Counted from the stretch's first letter, positions 50,476 through 60,325 are shown. The stretch is DNA of 64,000 nt from Polyangiaceae bacterium (GCA_009781005.1 WQYX01000004.1:36209-100208), one strand, 5' to 3'. Notes: generated from the sequence alone by a model not told the origin. Translations and numbers: made by a program.

Positions 50476-52467
50476 GTGGCGCGACAGTTTCCAGAGGATG
50501 GTCAACGCCGCGTCGTCATCGAAGGCGTCTACCCCGCGGTGGAGGGCGGTCGCTATCCGGTGAAACGCATCCTTTCCGACGTCGTCGAGTGTAGCTGCGA
50601 TCTCCTCTCCGATGGTCACGACTCACTTGCGGGTCGCATGCTCTTTCGTCGCAGCGGCGATCACGCGTGGCAATCTTCACCGCTCGTCGCGCGCGGCAAC
50701 GATCGTTGGTCGGCGACCTTTCATGCTTCCGAGATCGGAAGGTGGGAGATCACCTTCGAGGCATGGATCGATGCCTACACGACGTGGCGTCTCGGCACTC
50801 AGAAGAAGAGAGATGCCGGACAGGACATCCAAGTGGAACTCGCCATGGGCGAGCGTCTCCTCGCGCAGGCGGCGTCGCGCACCGACGGCGAGCTGTCCAC
50901 CCTCTTGAGCAACGCCGCCGATGCCACGGGGGATCGCTTGCGCTCCGCAGACGCGAGACTCGACGCTGCCGTCTGCGATGACGTCGTTCGTGCCATGGCC
51001 CTCGCGCCCAACCTCGCGAACGTTACCCGCTACGATCCCGTGCTCTCGATCGTCGTCGATCCGCCGCTTGCGCGCTTCAGCGCCTGGTACGAGCTCTTTC
51101 CGCGGTCGTGCGGTGCCCACGGCAAGCACGGCACGCTCGGCGACGTCGTGCGCCGGCTCGATTACGTCGCGCACATGGGCTTCGACGTGCTCTACGTCCC
51201 GCCCATCCATCCGATCGGCTACGCGTTTCGCAAAGGCCCCAACAACGTGCTCACCGCTGGTCCGAACGATCCCGGAAGTCCATGGGCGATTGGCGCGAAA
51301 GAGGGTGGCCATAAGGCCATTCATCCGGATCTCGGTACGCTCGACGACTTTCGCCGGCTCGTCCGCGAGGCGCGCGCGCGAAAGATCGAACTCGCTCTGG
51401 ACATTGCATTCCAAGTTTCGCCCGATCACCCGTACGTACGAGAGCACCCAAATTGGTTTTTTCAACGGCCTGACGGCACCATTCAATATGCGGAGAATCC
51501 GCCGAAGAAATATCAAGACGTCTATCCGTTCGATTTCGAATGTGAAGATTGGCGCGGCCTCTGGGCCGAACTTCTCGACGTCTTCTTGTTCTGGGTCGGC
51601 GAAGGCGTGCGCGTCTTCCGTGTCGACAATCCACACACCAAGTCGCTTCGTTTTTGGCAATGGTGCATCGACGAGATCAAAGCCGTTCATCCCGAGGTGA
51701 TCTTCCTTGCCGAGGCGTTCACGCGCCCGAATCTCATGTATGCGCTCGCCAAAAGGGGCTTCTCGCAGAGTTATACATATTTCACGTGGCGGGATACGAA
51801 AGCCGAGTTCGAGGCTTATCTATGCGAGCTGACGGAGCCCGGTATTTCGGATTTTTACCGCCCGAATTTCTGGCCCAATACACCCGATATCTTACCGGAA
51901 CACCTGCAGCATGGTGGCCGCCCCATGTTCGTTTTGCGCCTCTTGCTCGCGGCCACGCTCTCGAGCAATTACGGCATTTACGGCCCCGCGTTCGAGCTCA
52001 TGGAACACGTCGCGCGGGCGGGTTCCGAGGAATACATCGATAACGAGAAATTTCAATTGCGCTCGTGGGATCTCGATCGCGACGATTCGTTGCGCGAGGT
52101 CATTACGCGCGTCAATGCCATTCGTCGCGGCAATCCAGCATTCCAGCAAGCCCGGCAATTGACCTTTCACCGGACTTCGAGCGATGCGCTCCTCTGTTTC
52201 AGCAAGCGCGCCGAAGACAACGTGGTGCTCGTGGTTGCCAACATGGATGTTTACCGTGCGCATTCTGGTTTCGTTTATCTCGATCTTGGCGCACTCGGTA
52301 TCCATGAAAGAGAGTCGTTCCAAGTCCACGATTTAATGAGTGACGCGCGCTACCATTGGAATGGTTCGCGAAATCCGATTTCGCTCGATCCACAACGATC
52401 GCCCGTCAGCGTATTCGTCGTGCGCAAGAAGATTCGAAGCGAGCACGACTTCGAGTATTACCAATGA
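50476..52467 (+). CDS. glgE: Maltose-1-phosphate maltosyltransferase
   Basis: This GH13_3 enzyme uses maltose-1-phosphate to extend alpha-1,4-glucans. The family hallmarks are VLYVPPIHPIGYAFRKGPNN, VRVFRVDNPHTKSLRFW (nucleophile Asp ~384), FLAEAFTRPNLMYALAKRGF (Glu ~413) and WRDTK. The N-terminal domain begins RVVIEGVYPAVEGGRYPVKR. About 663 residues, like known GlgE. The stop overlaps the maltokinase start (ATGA). TreS is not in this window. Confidence 0.95.
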   Translation: MARQFPEDGQRRVVIEGVYPAVEGGRYPVKRILSDVVECSCDLLSDGHDSLAGRMLFRRSGDHAWQSSPLVARGNDRWSATFHASEIGRWEITFEAWIDAYTTWRLGTQKKRDAGQDIQVELAMGERLLAQAASRTDGELSTLLSNAADATGDRLRSADARLDAAVCDDVVRAMALAPNLANVTRYDPVLSIVVDPPLARFSAWYELFPRSCGAHGKHGTLGDVVRRLDYVAHMGFDVLYVPPIHPIGYAFRKGPNNVLTAGPNDPGSPWAIGAKEGGHKAIHPDLGTLDDFRRLVREARARKIELALDIAFQVSPDHPYVREHPNWFFQRPDGTIQYAENPPKKYQDVYPFDFECEDWRGLWAELLDVFLFWVGEGVRVFRVDNPHTKSLRFWQWCIDEIKAVHPEVIFLAEAFTRPNLMYALAKRGFSQSYTYFTWRDTKAEFEAYLCELTEPGISDFYRPNFWPNTPDILPEHLQHGGRPMFVLRLLLAATLSSNYGIYGPAFELMEHVARAGSEEYIDNEKFQLRSWDLDRDDSLREVITRVNAIRRGNPAFQQARQLTFHRTSSDALLCFSKRAEDNVVLVVANMDVYRAHSGFVYLDLGALGIHERESFQVHDLMSDARYHWNGSRNPISLDPQRSPVSVFVVRKKIRSEHDFEYYQ

Positions 52468-54071
52468 CGTCGTGGGAGGGCATGTTCGACGGCGCGGACC
52501 GTGCGGTCCTTGAACAGGCGCTTGCAGCGTGGATATTTCAGCGTCGATGGTTCCGAACGAAGACGAAAACCATCGAACGAGTGCGATTTCGCGACGTGTT
52601 CGCGATTCCGTTCGCCAAGACGCGCTCGCGCATCGTGCTCGTGGATGTGGAGCTCGAAGGCGGCGAAGTCACTACGTACGTCGTGCCGCTCACGTTTCTC
52701 GAGGGCGATGAGGCGAGAGAATTTCGCGCGCGCTCTCCGAGCGAGATTGTGCTTTCGATCGTCGGCAAGGGTGACGCGCAAGACGGCGTGTTCGTCGACG
52801 CACTGACGGTCGAAGCATTCCTCTCCGAGCTTCTTGATGCTTTCGAAGTGCAAGCGACGCTGCGTTCGGGAGCGGACACTCTCACCATGCGCGTGCTCGC
52901 GCCGTTCAACGCATCGGGATTGTCCGATCGGACACCCCGCACCATGGCACGCGAGCAAACGAACACGAGTGTACTTTTTGGCGATCGCGTCATCGCGAAG
53001 ATCTTCCGCAAGCTCGACGAAGGCCCTAGCGCGGATTTGGAGATGGGCAGATTTCTCACCGATGTTGGCTACGCGCACGCACCGGAACTTGCAGGATGGA
53101 TCGAGTTTCATCATCCGCAAAAAAGCGCCGAGCCAACCACGGTAGCTGTCATGCATGTGCAGGTGCCAAACCGCGGTGATGCGTGGGCGCATGCGCTCGA
53201 GTCGTTGAAGACGTGGTTTGCGGACGTTCTTCGTCGGGAGCGCGCTCCTGCGCCAGCCCTTCCGCCGCGCCATCTGCTCACGATGGCACGGCTTGGGCTT
53301 CCGCCCGACGCAACACGTGCGGTTGGCGATTATGTGCATCATGCAAGAAAGCTGGGGCATCGGATTGGTCAGATGCATGCTGCGCTTGTCTCTCAACCGG
53401 ACAATCCGGCATTCTCGGCCGAGCCGCTCGATCTCGCCACGCGGCTCGGGCTCGTTCATCACGCCGAATCATCCTTCACACGCGCTCTCGGCAAGATTGC
53501 GACGCAGCCATCACTCGCTTCCGGCACGGCGGGGAATTCGGTTTGCGAAATCCGCAACCGGCAGGGTGAGATCGAAACGAGGCTTCGCTCGATGACGTCG
53601 CTCGACGACGCCGGAAAAAAGACGCGCGTGCACGGCGATTTGCATCTTGGTCAGGTGCTCTTTACCGGCTCGGATTTCATGCTCATCGACTTCGAAGGCG
53701 AGCCTGCGCGCACACCCCAGGAGCGCCGAGAGAAGCGCTCGCCGCTCGTCGATATCGCGGGGATGCTTCGATCGTACGACTATGCAGCGGCTACGGCTCT
53801 CGCCCTGCGCGATGCAACCGAGCGCATGCGGCTTCTACCGTGGGCGAAGCTCTGGAAGCGCGCAGCATCCGTCAGCCTTCTGGAAGGATGGATCGGCGCC
53901 GTTTCAACAACCGACATCCTTCCGAAGGACGCTGCAGCCGAGCGCGTACTGCTCGACTTTTTCCTATTTGAAAAATGCATCTATGAAATCGGTTACGAGA
54001 TGGATAACCGCCCCGACTGGCTCGAGATCCCAGTCGCGGGGCTCTTGGAGTTGCTAGTTGGAGGGCCGTAG
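52464..54071 (+). CDS. mak: Maltokinase
   Basis: The 535-residue protein starts MTSWEGMFDGADRAVLEQAL, with the maltokinase N-terminal cap domain (WIFQRRWFRTKTKTIERVRF). An aminoglycoside-phosphotransferase-like kinase core follows. The catalytic loop HGDLHLGQVL is at ~390 and the metal-binding IDFEGEP is at ~408. It makes maltose-1-phosphate for GlgE with ATP. It is coupled to glgE by a four-base overlap. In some species it is fused to TreS, but here it stands alone. Confidence 0.92.
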   Translation: MTSWEGMFDGADRAVLEQALAAWIFQRRWFRTKTKTIERVRFRDVFAIPFAKTRSRIVLVDVELEGGEVTTYVVPLTFLEGDEAREFRARSPSEIVLSIVGKGDAQDGVFVDALTVEAFLSELLDAFEVQATLRSGADTLTMRVLAPFNASGLSDRTPRTMAREQTNTSVLFGDRVIAKIFRKLDEGPSADLEMGRFLTDVGYAHAPELAGWIEFHHPQKSAEPTTVAVMHVQVPNRGDAWAHALESLKTWFADVLRRERAPAPALPPRHLLTMARLGLPPDATRAVGDYVHHARKLGHRIGQMHAALVSQPDNPAFSAEPLDLATRLGLVHHAESSFTRALGKIATQPSLASGTAGNSVCEIRNRQGEIETRLRSMTSLDDAGKKTRVHGDLHLGQVLFTGSDFMLIDFEGEPARTPQERREKRSPLVDIAGMLRSYDYAAATALALRDATERMRLLPWAKLWKRAASVSLLEGWIGAVSTTDILPKDAAAERVLLDFFLFEKCIYEIGYEMDNRPDWLEIPVAGLLELLVGGP

Positions 54072-54128
54072 TCTGGCCGCTGGGCGCGATTTGTTCTCGC
54101 GTCCGAACGGCCAGATCCTCTCATGGAT

Positions 54129-55688
54129 TTAACTATGCGAAGCGCGCTTCCGACGCGCGATGAGCCACGCGAGCGCACCGAGGGCGACCCCCCCTTGTCC
54201 ACCGCTCGCACGACCCACGTTGCAGCCACCGCTCTTGCCGGAATCGATGGTAACGGAATCGACGCCGCTATCGGATGGCGTGCTTCCGTCGTTGGACCCA
54301 CCGTCGTCCGTTGGCCCGCCGCTGTCGGAACCCGTGCCCGCGTCTTTTTTCGCCGCCTCGCACGCGTCATCTGTAACATGCACGCATCCGAGCACGGCGT
54401 CGCACGAATCCGCCGTGCACTCGTCACCGTCTTCGCAGTCTCCACAGCTCGTGCACTCTGTGGCACCTGCAGAGGACGCAGATGTCCCCTCCGGGCAGGG
54501 CGCGCAAACTGTGTCCGTGGTCGCCGTGCACGTGGTTTTCGTGTAGTTGCCGGCTTCGCATTGCGTGCAAACTGCACACGTTCCGTCATTCAGGTATCGT
54601 CCGAGCCCGCACGTCGTGCAGTTGGTAGATGCCGGACCCGTGCATGTTGCACATGTTGCATCACACGCCGTGCACACCGTGTCGGCGGTTGCCGTACACG
54701 CTGCCGTCTGGAATTTGCCCGCCGCGCACGTGCTGCACGGTGTGCACGTGTGCGCGGTGAGGAATTTGTCTGCCGAGCAGCTATCGCATTGATTCGCATT
54801 CGGACCAGAGCACGTCACACAGCTCGCATTGCACGGCGGCAGTGCGTTCTTGATGTCCGGGACTTCGTCCAATCGAACGAACGAGTAACCCTGTGCCTTC
54901 AGCTTCGGCACGATGTACTGCAGCATGGCGAGCGTGTTGCCCTGCGCCCAGAAGTACGGGTCGTGCATGAGCACGATTCCCTTACCGACACTGGTGATCT
55001 CTTTGATGTAGGCGTCTCCGCATTGCGTCGTGGTGGCATGACCGATGTTGAGTTGGCCCTGCCAGCATGCCCAGTCGGCGGCGGCATTCGGGTACTGGTC
55101 TGACAATCCGCCGATATCCCAGTAAATCGGACCGACGTACTTGTTCATCGCCGAGTCTTTCACCCCGTTGTATGTCGTTGGGTTGTTCCAGTTACCCATG
55201 GGCGCTCGAAAGAGCAGCTTGTTCGATTGCGTGTAGGGGGCAATGTCGTTGTCGGTCTCCGTTAGCTCTTGGATGAGTCGCGCACTGGACACGGCTGTGG
55301 CGTCCGCATGTGAGGTCGTGTGGTTTCCGATCAAGTGACCGTCCGCCACGAGCTGTTGGAGGATGGCGCTTGCGTTGGGGACTGGGTCATTGGTGTACGG
55401 CAAGTCCGGGGACTTAGCGATCGTCTCCCCGATGACGAAGAAGACAACGCGGATCCCCTCGCTCTTTAGGTACGTTGAGAGAGCCGAGGTTCGATCGCTG
55501 ATTCCGTCGTCAATGGTGAGTGCGAGCGTCTTCGGCGGCAGGCTCGTTCCATTGAATTGAGTTGCGGACAACGGTTCGGCGGTGCTCGCTACACGCTCGT
55601 TGGTGCGGGTTGGCGTGGCGTCTGGGGCGCACGCGGCAAGCGTGGCTCCGGCGATCACCAGTGCACTCGATAGAAGAACTCGTTGCAT
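54129..55688 (-). CDS. Polysaccharide deacetylase lipoprotein with Cys-rich repeats (copy 1)
   Basis: The signal peptide ends in lipobox TLAAC (Cys ~20). The NodB domain shows LTIDDG (metal Asp 60-61), GNHTTSHAD (two His) and VLMHDP near its end. From residue ~275 to ~430 a Cys-rich region has the CxxC..C spacing of furin/TNFR-like repeats (CSTCAAGKFQTAACTATADT and similar). The C-terminus is Asp/Ser-rich, then SGGCNV, a hydrophobic stretch ALGALAWLIA and RRKR, like a MYXO-CTERM sorting tail. It probably remodels cell-surface glycans. It is a paralogue of the gene at 57915. Confidence 0.85.
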   Translation of the reverse strand: MQRVLLSSALVIAGATLAACAPDATPTRTNERVASTAEPLSATQFNGTSLPPKTLALTIDDGISDRTSALSTYLKSEGIRVVFFVIGETIAKSPDLPYTNDPVPNASAILQQLVADGHLIGNHTTSHADATAVSSARLIQELTETDNDIAPYTQSNKLLFRAPMGNWNNPTTYNGVKDSAMNKYVGPIYWDIGGLSDQYPNAAADWACWQGQLNIGHATTTQCGDAYIKEITSVGKGIVLMHDPYFWAQGNTLAMLQYIVPKLKAQGYSFVRLDEVPDIKNALPPCNASCVTCSGPNANQCDSCSADKFLTAHTCTPCSTCAAGKFQTAACTATADTVCTACDATCATCTGPASTNCTTCGLGRYLNDGTCAVCTQCEAGNYTKTTCTATTDTVCAPCPEGTSASSAGATECTSCGDCEDGDECTADSCDAVLGCVHVTDDACEAAKKDAGTGSDSGGPTDDGGSNDGSTPSDSGVDSVTIDSGKSGGCNVGRASGGQGGVALGALAWLIARRKRASHS

Positions 55689-55779
55689 GTTGCATCCTTT
55701 CGTTAAGTGGCGGGAGACCGCCCGAGCGCCCGATCCTTGCGCGGTACTGCAAGATTACGATGGGAACGAAAAGAGGAGT

Positions 55780-55793
55780 AATCTATCTCTCCG
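55780..55793 (-). promoter_or_regulatory. Conserved block upstream of deacetylase copy 1
   Basis: AATCTATCTCTCC lies about 90-105 bp before the start and recurs at 59266-59278 before copy 2. Less conserved flanks (purine-rich GAAAGAGGAG-like) surround it. It may be part of a promoter or operator. The rest of 55689-56326 (638 bp) shows only weak ORFs that I do not support. Confidence 0.45.
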
Positions 55794-56326
55794 GTATCCA
55801 CACATTCCTTGCGGTCGTGACATTCACTGATTTGCTCGCGCAGCAAAGTCGGTCGGACGGCTGGAAATGCCTGAAAACATGGGGGTTTGCGTAACCTCGT
55901 GGCCTGCTCAGCTTCGCCGATGCGGATGTACGTCAGAACTGCCGGGGTCCCTCATTGTCTTGTATTGCCCGCATGTGGGTGTACCATTAGTAATGTGTAA
56001 TGTTCGCTTCATTGCGCGCGCGTGCGATCACGAACTCTCCGCGGCTGCGTCGTTACTCGTCGTGGTTTTCACGGCGCTCGTGATGGAGCGCCCGACTTCG
56101 TCCCAACAGTACGGCAACGAGATCCATTACGGTGACGCCTCGCGCGTGGATCTGCTCCGCGCGGCCTCAAGATCGTCGCGCGCGCATGAAATCGGCAACG
56201 GTGCTCTCCGTCGCTGCGAAAGAAAAAGTTGGTTGCAATTCATTATCGCCATGCCGAAGATCACGCGCTGGGCGGGATGACGACATCTCCATGGGCCCAT
56301 GCGGGTGGTTGATGGTGGGGAGATCA

Positions 56327-57955
56327 ATGTGTTGCATACGTGGGGCTCTTCTTTTCGTGTTGTTCATCATGGGGTGCAATCCATTCGACATGGTTCGCAC
56401 GGGTGCCGATCCGGATCGAAAATCGGGTTCGCAGGATGGGGAAATCGTCGATGCCGGATCGAGCCTGGATGAACAATACTCCTTCCTTCCGAGCCCAACG
56501 CGGACGCGCGTGGTGCAGGGGACGACGACGACGGTCCCCATCTCCATTGTACGAAAAGGAGCGTCCAAGGGTGACATCTCTATCACCCTGACGGGCGCGC
56601 CACCCGGAGTGGCTGCCGCTCCGCTAACGATTCCCTCCGCATCCACCACGGGGCAGCTCGAGATCGTCGTTGCTACGACGGTTTCTCAAGGACCGATGGA
56701 CGTCACCATCGAAGGGAATGCGGTCAACGGGAAAACATCTGCAAGCGAAAGCTTGCCGTTGTTCGTGCGCGGTCCTTCCGGCAGTCTGGATACGACCTTT
56801 GCAGTGGATGGCCGGCTGAATGCAGTGTTTGGAGAACCAGCAGTGCCGCTCGACGTCTTCGTCCAGGCCGACGATACCATCCTCGTGCTTGGCGCTTGTT
56901 CCCATCAGGGGACACCCAAATTCGACACGTGCATCGCGCGACTTACGTCCGAGGGTGCGCTCGATACCACCTACGGTACTGGTGGAATTGCTATACTGGC
57001 TGGCTTGTATCCGTCCGTTGGGGCCCTCCTCCCGGACGGCGGTATCGTGGTTGGAGGTAGGGCTGACGGTGCTGCGTACGGTGTGATTCCCACCAATGGA
57101 AGAAACGTCGGTGTGGTCACCCCCCTTGGCGCCACAGTTCTCACGCCGCCGGCCGGCCTCGTTGGAGCCATTGCCCGAGCACCGGACAACCATGTGGTCA
57201 TGGTCTTCGACGTCACCACGACGGATGCCATCCGCGTGATGGGAATTGCAAAGGTCACGAATGCCGGGGCTCTCGACGCGGCCTTCGGTACCGGCGGCAT
57301 CGAGACCGCATCTTTCATGGGTAATGATTTCTCGTCCGGCACAGTCATCGCTGTGCGGCCGAACGGCAAGATCGTCATTGTTGGTGAATGGTCCAACGCT
57401 GGCAACTCGGGCTACGGCATCTTGCAACTCGACGGCAGCGGCACCAACGATGCATCCTTTGGGATGGATGATGGCCAGACGCTGATCCGCGCAGACGGGT
57501 TGACTCGGCCAGGAAAGCTACTTCTCGTGCCTAACGGTCAGGTCATCTCAACGCTTGACGATGGATACGGGGACTATTCCGTCATCGCCTTCACCTCGGG
57601 AGGGAATGTCGATAACACGTTTGGCATGGGTGGCATGTTGCCCGTGTCTGACGACTTGGGGCCGCAAGTCTTTTTGGACGATCAGGACCGCCTCCTCGTG
57701 ACTACGGGTACCCTAGGTGCGCTGGAGTCCGTCCGGCGGTACACGGCAGCGGGGATCACTGACACTTCGTTCGGCAGGAAGGGGAAAGTAGCCCTTCCCC
57801 TTCCTGCAGAATCCCTATCCGTATCATCCCTGGCAGACGTGGCATCCGTTGCCGCGCGCGTTCAGACGGATGGACGAATCGTGCTCCTCTCGGGAGCGAT
57901 CGGGTCGGGAGCGATCAACGCAAATCTGGCGTTGGTTTCACGCCTCTGGAACTAG
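56327..57955 (+). CDS. Beta-propeller lipoprotein (DUF5122 / delta-60 repeats)
   Basis: The ATG at 56327 has GGGGAG upstream and gives MCCIRGALLFVLFIMGC, a signal with lipobox. After a linker there is an Ig-like segment (RVVQGTTTTVPISIVRKG). The rest is repeats of the type GSLDTTFAVDGR / GALDTTYGTGGI / NVDNTFGMGG with a hydrophobic strand of DDTILVLGAC type between, the DUF5122 propeller pattern. 542 residues. It lies between two paralogous deacetylases transcribed the other way. Longer starts from 56132 are less likely. Confidence 0.75.
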   Translation: MCCIRGALLFVLFIMGCNPFDMVRTGADPDRKSGSQDGEIVDAGSSLDEQYSFLPSPTRTRVVQGTTTTVPISIVRKGASKGDISITLTGAPPGVAAAPLTIPSASTTGQLEIVVATTVSQGPMDVTIEGNAVNGKTSASESLPLFVRGPSGSLDTTFAVDGRLNAVFGEPAVPLDVFVQADDTILVLGACSHQGTPKFDTCIARLTSEGALDTTYGTGGIAILAGLYPSVGALLPDGGIVVGGRADGAAYGVIPTNGRNVGVVTPLGATVLTPPAGLVGAIARAPDNHVVMVFDVTTTDAIRVMGIAKVTNAGALDAAFGTGGIETASFMGNDFSSGTVIAVRPNGKIVIVGEWSNAGNSGYGILQLDGSGTNDASFGMDDGQTLIRADGLTRPGKLLLVPNGQVISTLDDGYGDYSVIAFTSGGNVDNTFGMGGMLPVSDDLGPQVFLDDQDRLLVTTGTLGALESVRRYTAAGITDTSFGRKGKVALPLPAESLSVSSLADVASVAARVQTDGRIVLLSGAIGSGAINANLALVSRLWN

Positions 57956-59174
57956 ACCGCTTCCGACGCGCGATGAGCCACGTGAGTGCGCCAAGGACGA
58001 CTGCCCCTTGTCCACCGCGCGCATGACCAACGTTGCAGCCACCGCTCTTACCGGAATCGACGGTGGTGAAGTCGAGCGTCTGGCTCCCGTTCATGCCCGA
58101 TCCGCCGCTGTCGGTGCCAGGCGTTTGTTCGCCGCTGTCGTAAGGCGTGCACACCGTGTCCGCCGTTGCGGTGCACGCTGCCGCTTGGAAACTGTCCGCC
58201 GCACAAGTGCTGCACGGCGTGCACGTGCCCGCGGCGAGGAATTCGTCCGCGGAGCAGCTATCGCATTGATTCGCGTTCGGACCAGAGCACGTCACGCAGC
58301 TCGCATCGCACGGTGGCAGCGCCTTCGCGATGTCCGGGACTTCGTCCAACCGAACGAATGAGTACCCCTGCTCCTTCAGCTTCGGCACGATGTACTTCAG
58401 CATGTCGAGAGTATTGCCGCCGCCTTGCGCTGCCGGCGCAACGAACGGGTCGTGCATCAGCACGATGCCTCGACCGACGCTGGTGATCTCATTGATGTAG
58501 GCATCTCCGCATTGCGTCGTGGTGGCGTACCCGACGTTGAGTTTGCCCTGCCAGCATGCCCAGTCCGCGGCGGCGTTCGGGTAGGAGTCCGACCGTCCGC
58601 CGATGTCCCAGTAGATCGGACCGACGTACTTGTTCATCTCCGAGCCGCTCACCTTGTTGTATGCCGCATTGTTCCACGCGCCCGTGGCCGCTCGAAAGAG
58701 CAGCTTGTTCGGTTGGGTGTAGGGTGCAATATCGTTGTCCGTCTCTGTCATCTCTTGAATGAACTTGTTCTTGGACACGGCTGTGGCGTCCGCGTGCGAG
58801 GTCGTGTGGTTTCCGATCAAGTGACCGTCGTCCACGAGCTGTTGGAGAATGTTTCCCGCGTTCGGGACCGGATCATAGACGTACGGTAAGTCCGGCGACG
58901 GCGCGATCGTCTCCCCAATGACGAAGAAGACAACGCGGATCCCCTCGCTCTTTAGATACGCCGAGAGATCCGAGGTCCGATCGCTGATTCCGTCGTCAAT
59001 GGTGAGTGCGAGTGTCTTCGCCGGCAGGCTCGTGCCGTCAAATTGAGTTGTGGACAACGGTTCCGCGGTGCTCGCTACACGCTCATGGGTGCGGGTTGGC
59101 GTGGCATCTGTGCCGCACGCAGCAAGCGTGATTCCGGTGATTGCCAGTGCACTCGATAGAAGAACTCGTTGCAT
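57915..59174 (-). CDS. Polysaccharide deacetylase lipoprotein with Cys-rich segment (copy 2)
   Basis: This is a close paralogue of the gene at 54129. It has the same leader MQRVLLSSAL, lipobox TLAAC, LTIDDGISDRTS, GNHTTSHAD and VLMHDP. Its Cys-rich part is much shorter, one and a half repeats instead of about five. The C-terminal GGCNV / helix / RRKR tail is kept and followed by 14 more residues. I start at 59174. The frame upstream to 59732 overlaps the thioesterase. The 3' end overlaps the propeller gene by 41 bp. Confidence 0.85.
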   Translation of the reverse strand: MQRVLLSSALAITGITLAACGTDATPTRTHERVASTAEPLSTTQFDGTSLPAKTLALTIDDGISDRTSDLSAYLKSEGIRVVFFVIGETIAPSPDLPYVYDPVPNAGNILQQLVDDGHLIGNHTTSHADATAVSKNKFIQEMTETDNDIAPYTQPNKLLFRAATGAWNNAAYNKVSGSEMNKYVGPIYWDIGGRSDSYPNAAADWACWQGKLNVGYATTTQCGDAYINEITSVGRGIVLMHDPFVAPAAQGGGNTLDMLKYIVPKLKEQGYSFVRLDEVPDIAKALPPCDASCVTCSGPNANQCDSCSADEFLAAGTCTPCSTCAADSFQAAACTATADTVCTPYDSGEQTPGTDSGGSGMNGSQTLDFTTVDSGKSGGCNVGHARGGQGAVVLGALTWLIARRKRSSSRGVKPTPDLR

Positions 59175-59323
59175 GATCCGTCCTTTCGTTGAGCAGCAGG
59201 AGACCGGCCGAGCGCCCGACCCCTGGACGTTACCGTCAGAATACGACGGAAAGAAGCGGAGGAGGAATCTATCTCTCCCATCAAGCGCAAGATTCACTGA
59301 GAGCGTGTAACGAAATCGGCGGA

Positions 59324-60325
59324 TCACTTGACGATCGCAAGCGTCTGCTGATTCAGCGCGACGAGTCGCCCGTCTTCGGTCCATAACTCGCGCGCCTCGG
59401 TGACATAACCCGATTGGCTCGCCATTGTGCGCGATCGGTGCACGAGTGGCGCGGCCGAGAGCAGCGCAGGTCCACCGAACATCTCGAGCGTGAACGACAA
59501 AGTGACCATGAGGCGCGGCGCAGACATGCGGGTAAACTCGGCTGGCCACCACGCATCGGCGTGAGCGACAACGACCGCAGCATCCGCAGTGATTGGCTCG
59601 CGTAAGCGAATGAAGCCCGCTGCATGCGCCTCCGTGCTCCCCGAAAACGGAATGCCATGCACGAGACGAAATTCGAAGTTTTGAGCGAACTCCGGTAGAA
59701 GCGAGCCTGCGACTGGCTCGATATCCTGCCAACGCGTCTCGATTGTGGGAGGACGAATCGCAACTTGGCTCACGTTGGTTGGCCGATCCCGTCCGAGCAC
59801 GCAGATCGCGTGCGCGGGCATCTCCCCACCCTGCATGATGCGCGCGGCAATCACCGTCACGCTCTTTCCAACGCGGAGGTTCTCGACGTGCACCTTCGCC
59901 GCTCCAGCCATGAGCGGTCCCGCGATGGTTGCCGTGATGGTGCGGAGCGGACGCCCTAGCCCGCTTTCGATTTGACGCGATTTCATCGTTGGCGGCTGCG
60001 GTGCGGTCCTCAAAGCCGAAGCAGGCTGTTCACTTCGCTTCGCTCCGTCGCTCTCACTGTACTCTGTCCACTTCGTGGACTCCGTACAGTTCGAGTCCGG
60101 TCGCATCCCGGGCCGCCTCGAACTCGCGTCAACTTGAAAGCGGTCGAGAACTGGTGGTTGCTCCGACGCTTCTTCGGCGAGTACGGCGCGCACGATATAA
60201 CCAAGAACGAGTCCGCCGAATGCGCCCGGTCCATGACGCCAGCCTTCGGGAACGTTGATCGCGTATGTGCTGGGTTGTTCGGGTTTGAGTTCAAGTGCCT
60301 GCGCGAGGTTCATCGCACCGAACAT
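59324..60325 (-). CDS. TesB-like thioesterase carrying an in-frame family B insert
   Basis: The hot-dog parts are recognisable: GPGAFGGLVLGYIVRAVL near the N-terminus, then RPLRTITATIAGPLMAGAAK, KVHVENLRVGKSVTVIAARI, and a second hot-dog repeat ending LWTEDGRLVALNQQTLA. Between the first two, where relatives run on directly, there are ~66 residues (starting near DRFQVDASSRRPG) encoded entirely by repeat B4, without a stop. The start MFGAMNLAQAL at 60325 was chosen. The substrate is probably an acyl-CoA. Whether the protein still folds is unknown. Confidence 0.75.
   Translation of the reverse strand: MFGAMNLAQALELKPEQPSTYAINVPEGWRHGPGAFGGLVLGYIVRAVLAEEASEQPPVLDRFQVDASSRRPGMRPDSNCTESTKWTEYSESDGAKRSEQPASALRTAPQPPTMKSRQIESGLGRPLRTITATIAGPLMAGAAKVHVENLRVGKSVTVIAARIMQGGEMPAHAICVLGRDRPTNVSQVAIRPPTIETRWQDIEPVAGSLLPEFAQNFEFRLVHGIPFSGSTEAHAAGFIRLREPITADAAVVVAHADAWWPAEFTRMSAPRLMVTLSFTLEMFGGPALLSAAPLVHRSRTMASQSGYVTEARELWTEDGRLVALNQQTLAIVK
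59959..60145. repeat. Family B element, copy B4, inside the thioesterase gene
   Basis: The ends are CCGCTTTCGATTTGACGCGA (59961) and TCAACTTGAAAGCGGTC (to 60145). The interior is nearly the same as in B1, including the GTCCACTTCGTGGAC hairpin. On the minus strand it is an open frame continuous with the thioesterase. Confidence 0.9.

Noticed and set aside
55867..56280. 137-codon frame before the propeller gene
   Set aside because: It has no ribosome site, no domain, mixed composition, and it overlaps the likely leader of the propeller lipoprotein.
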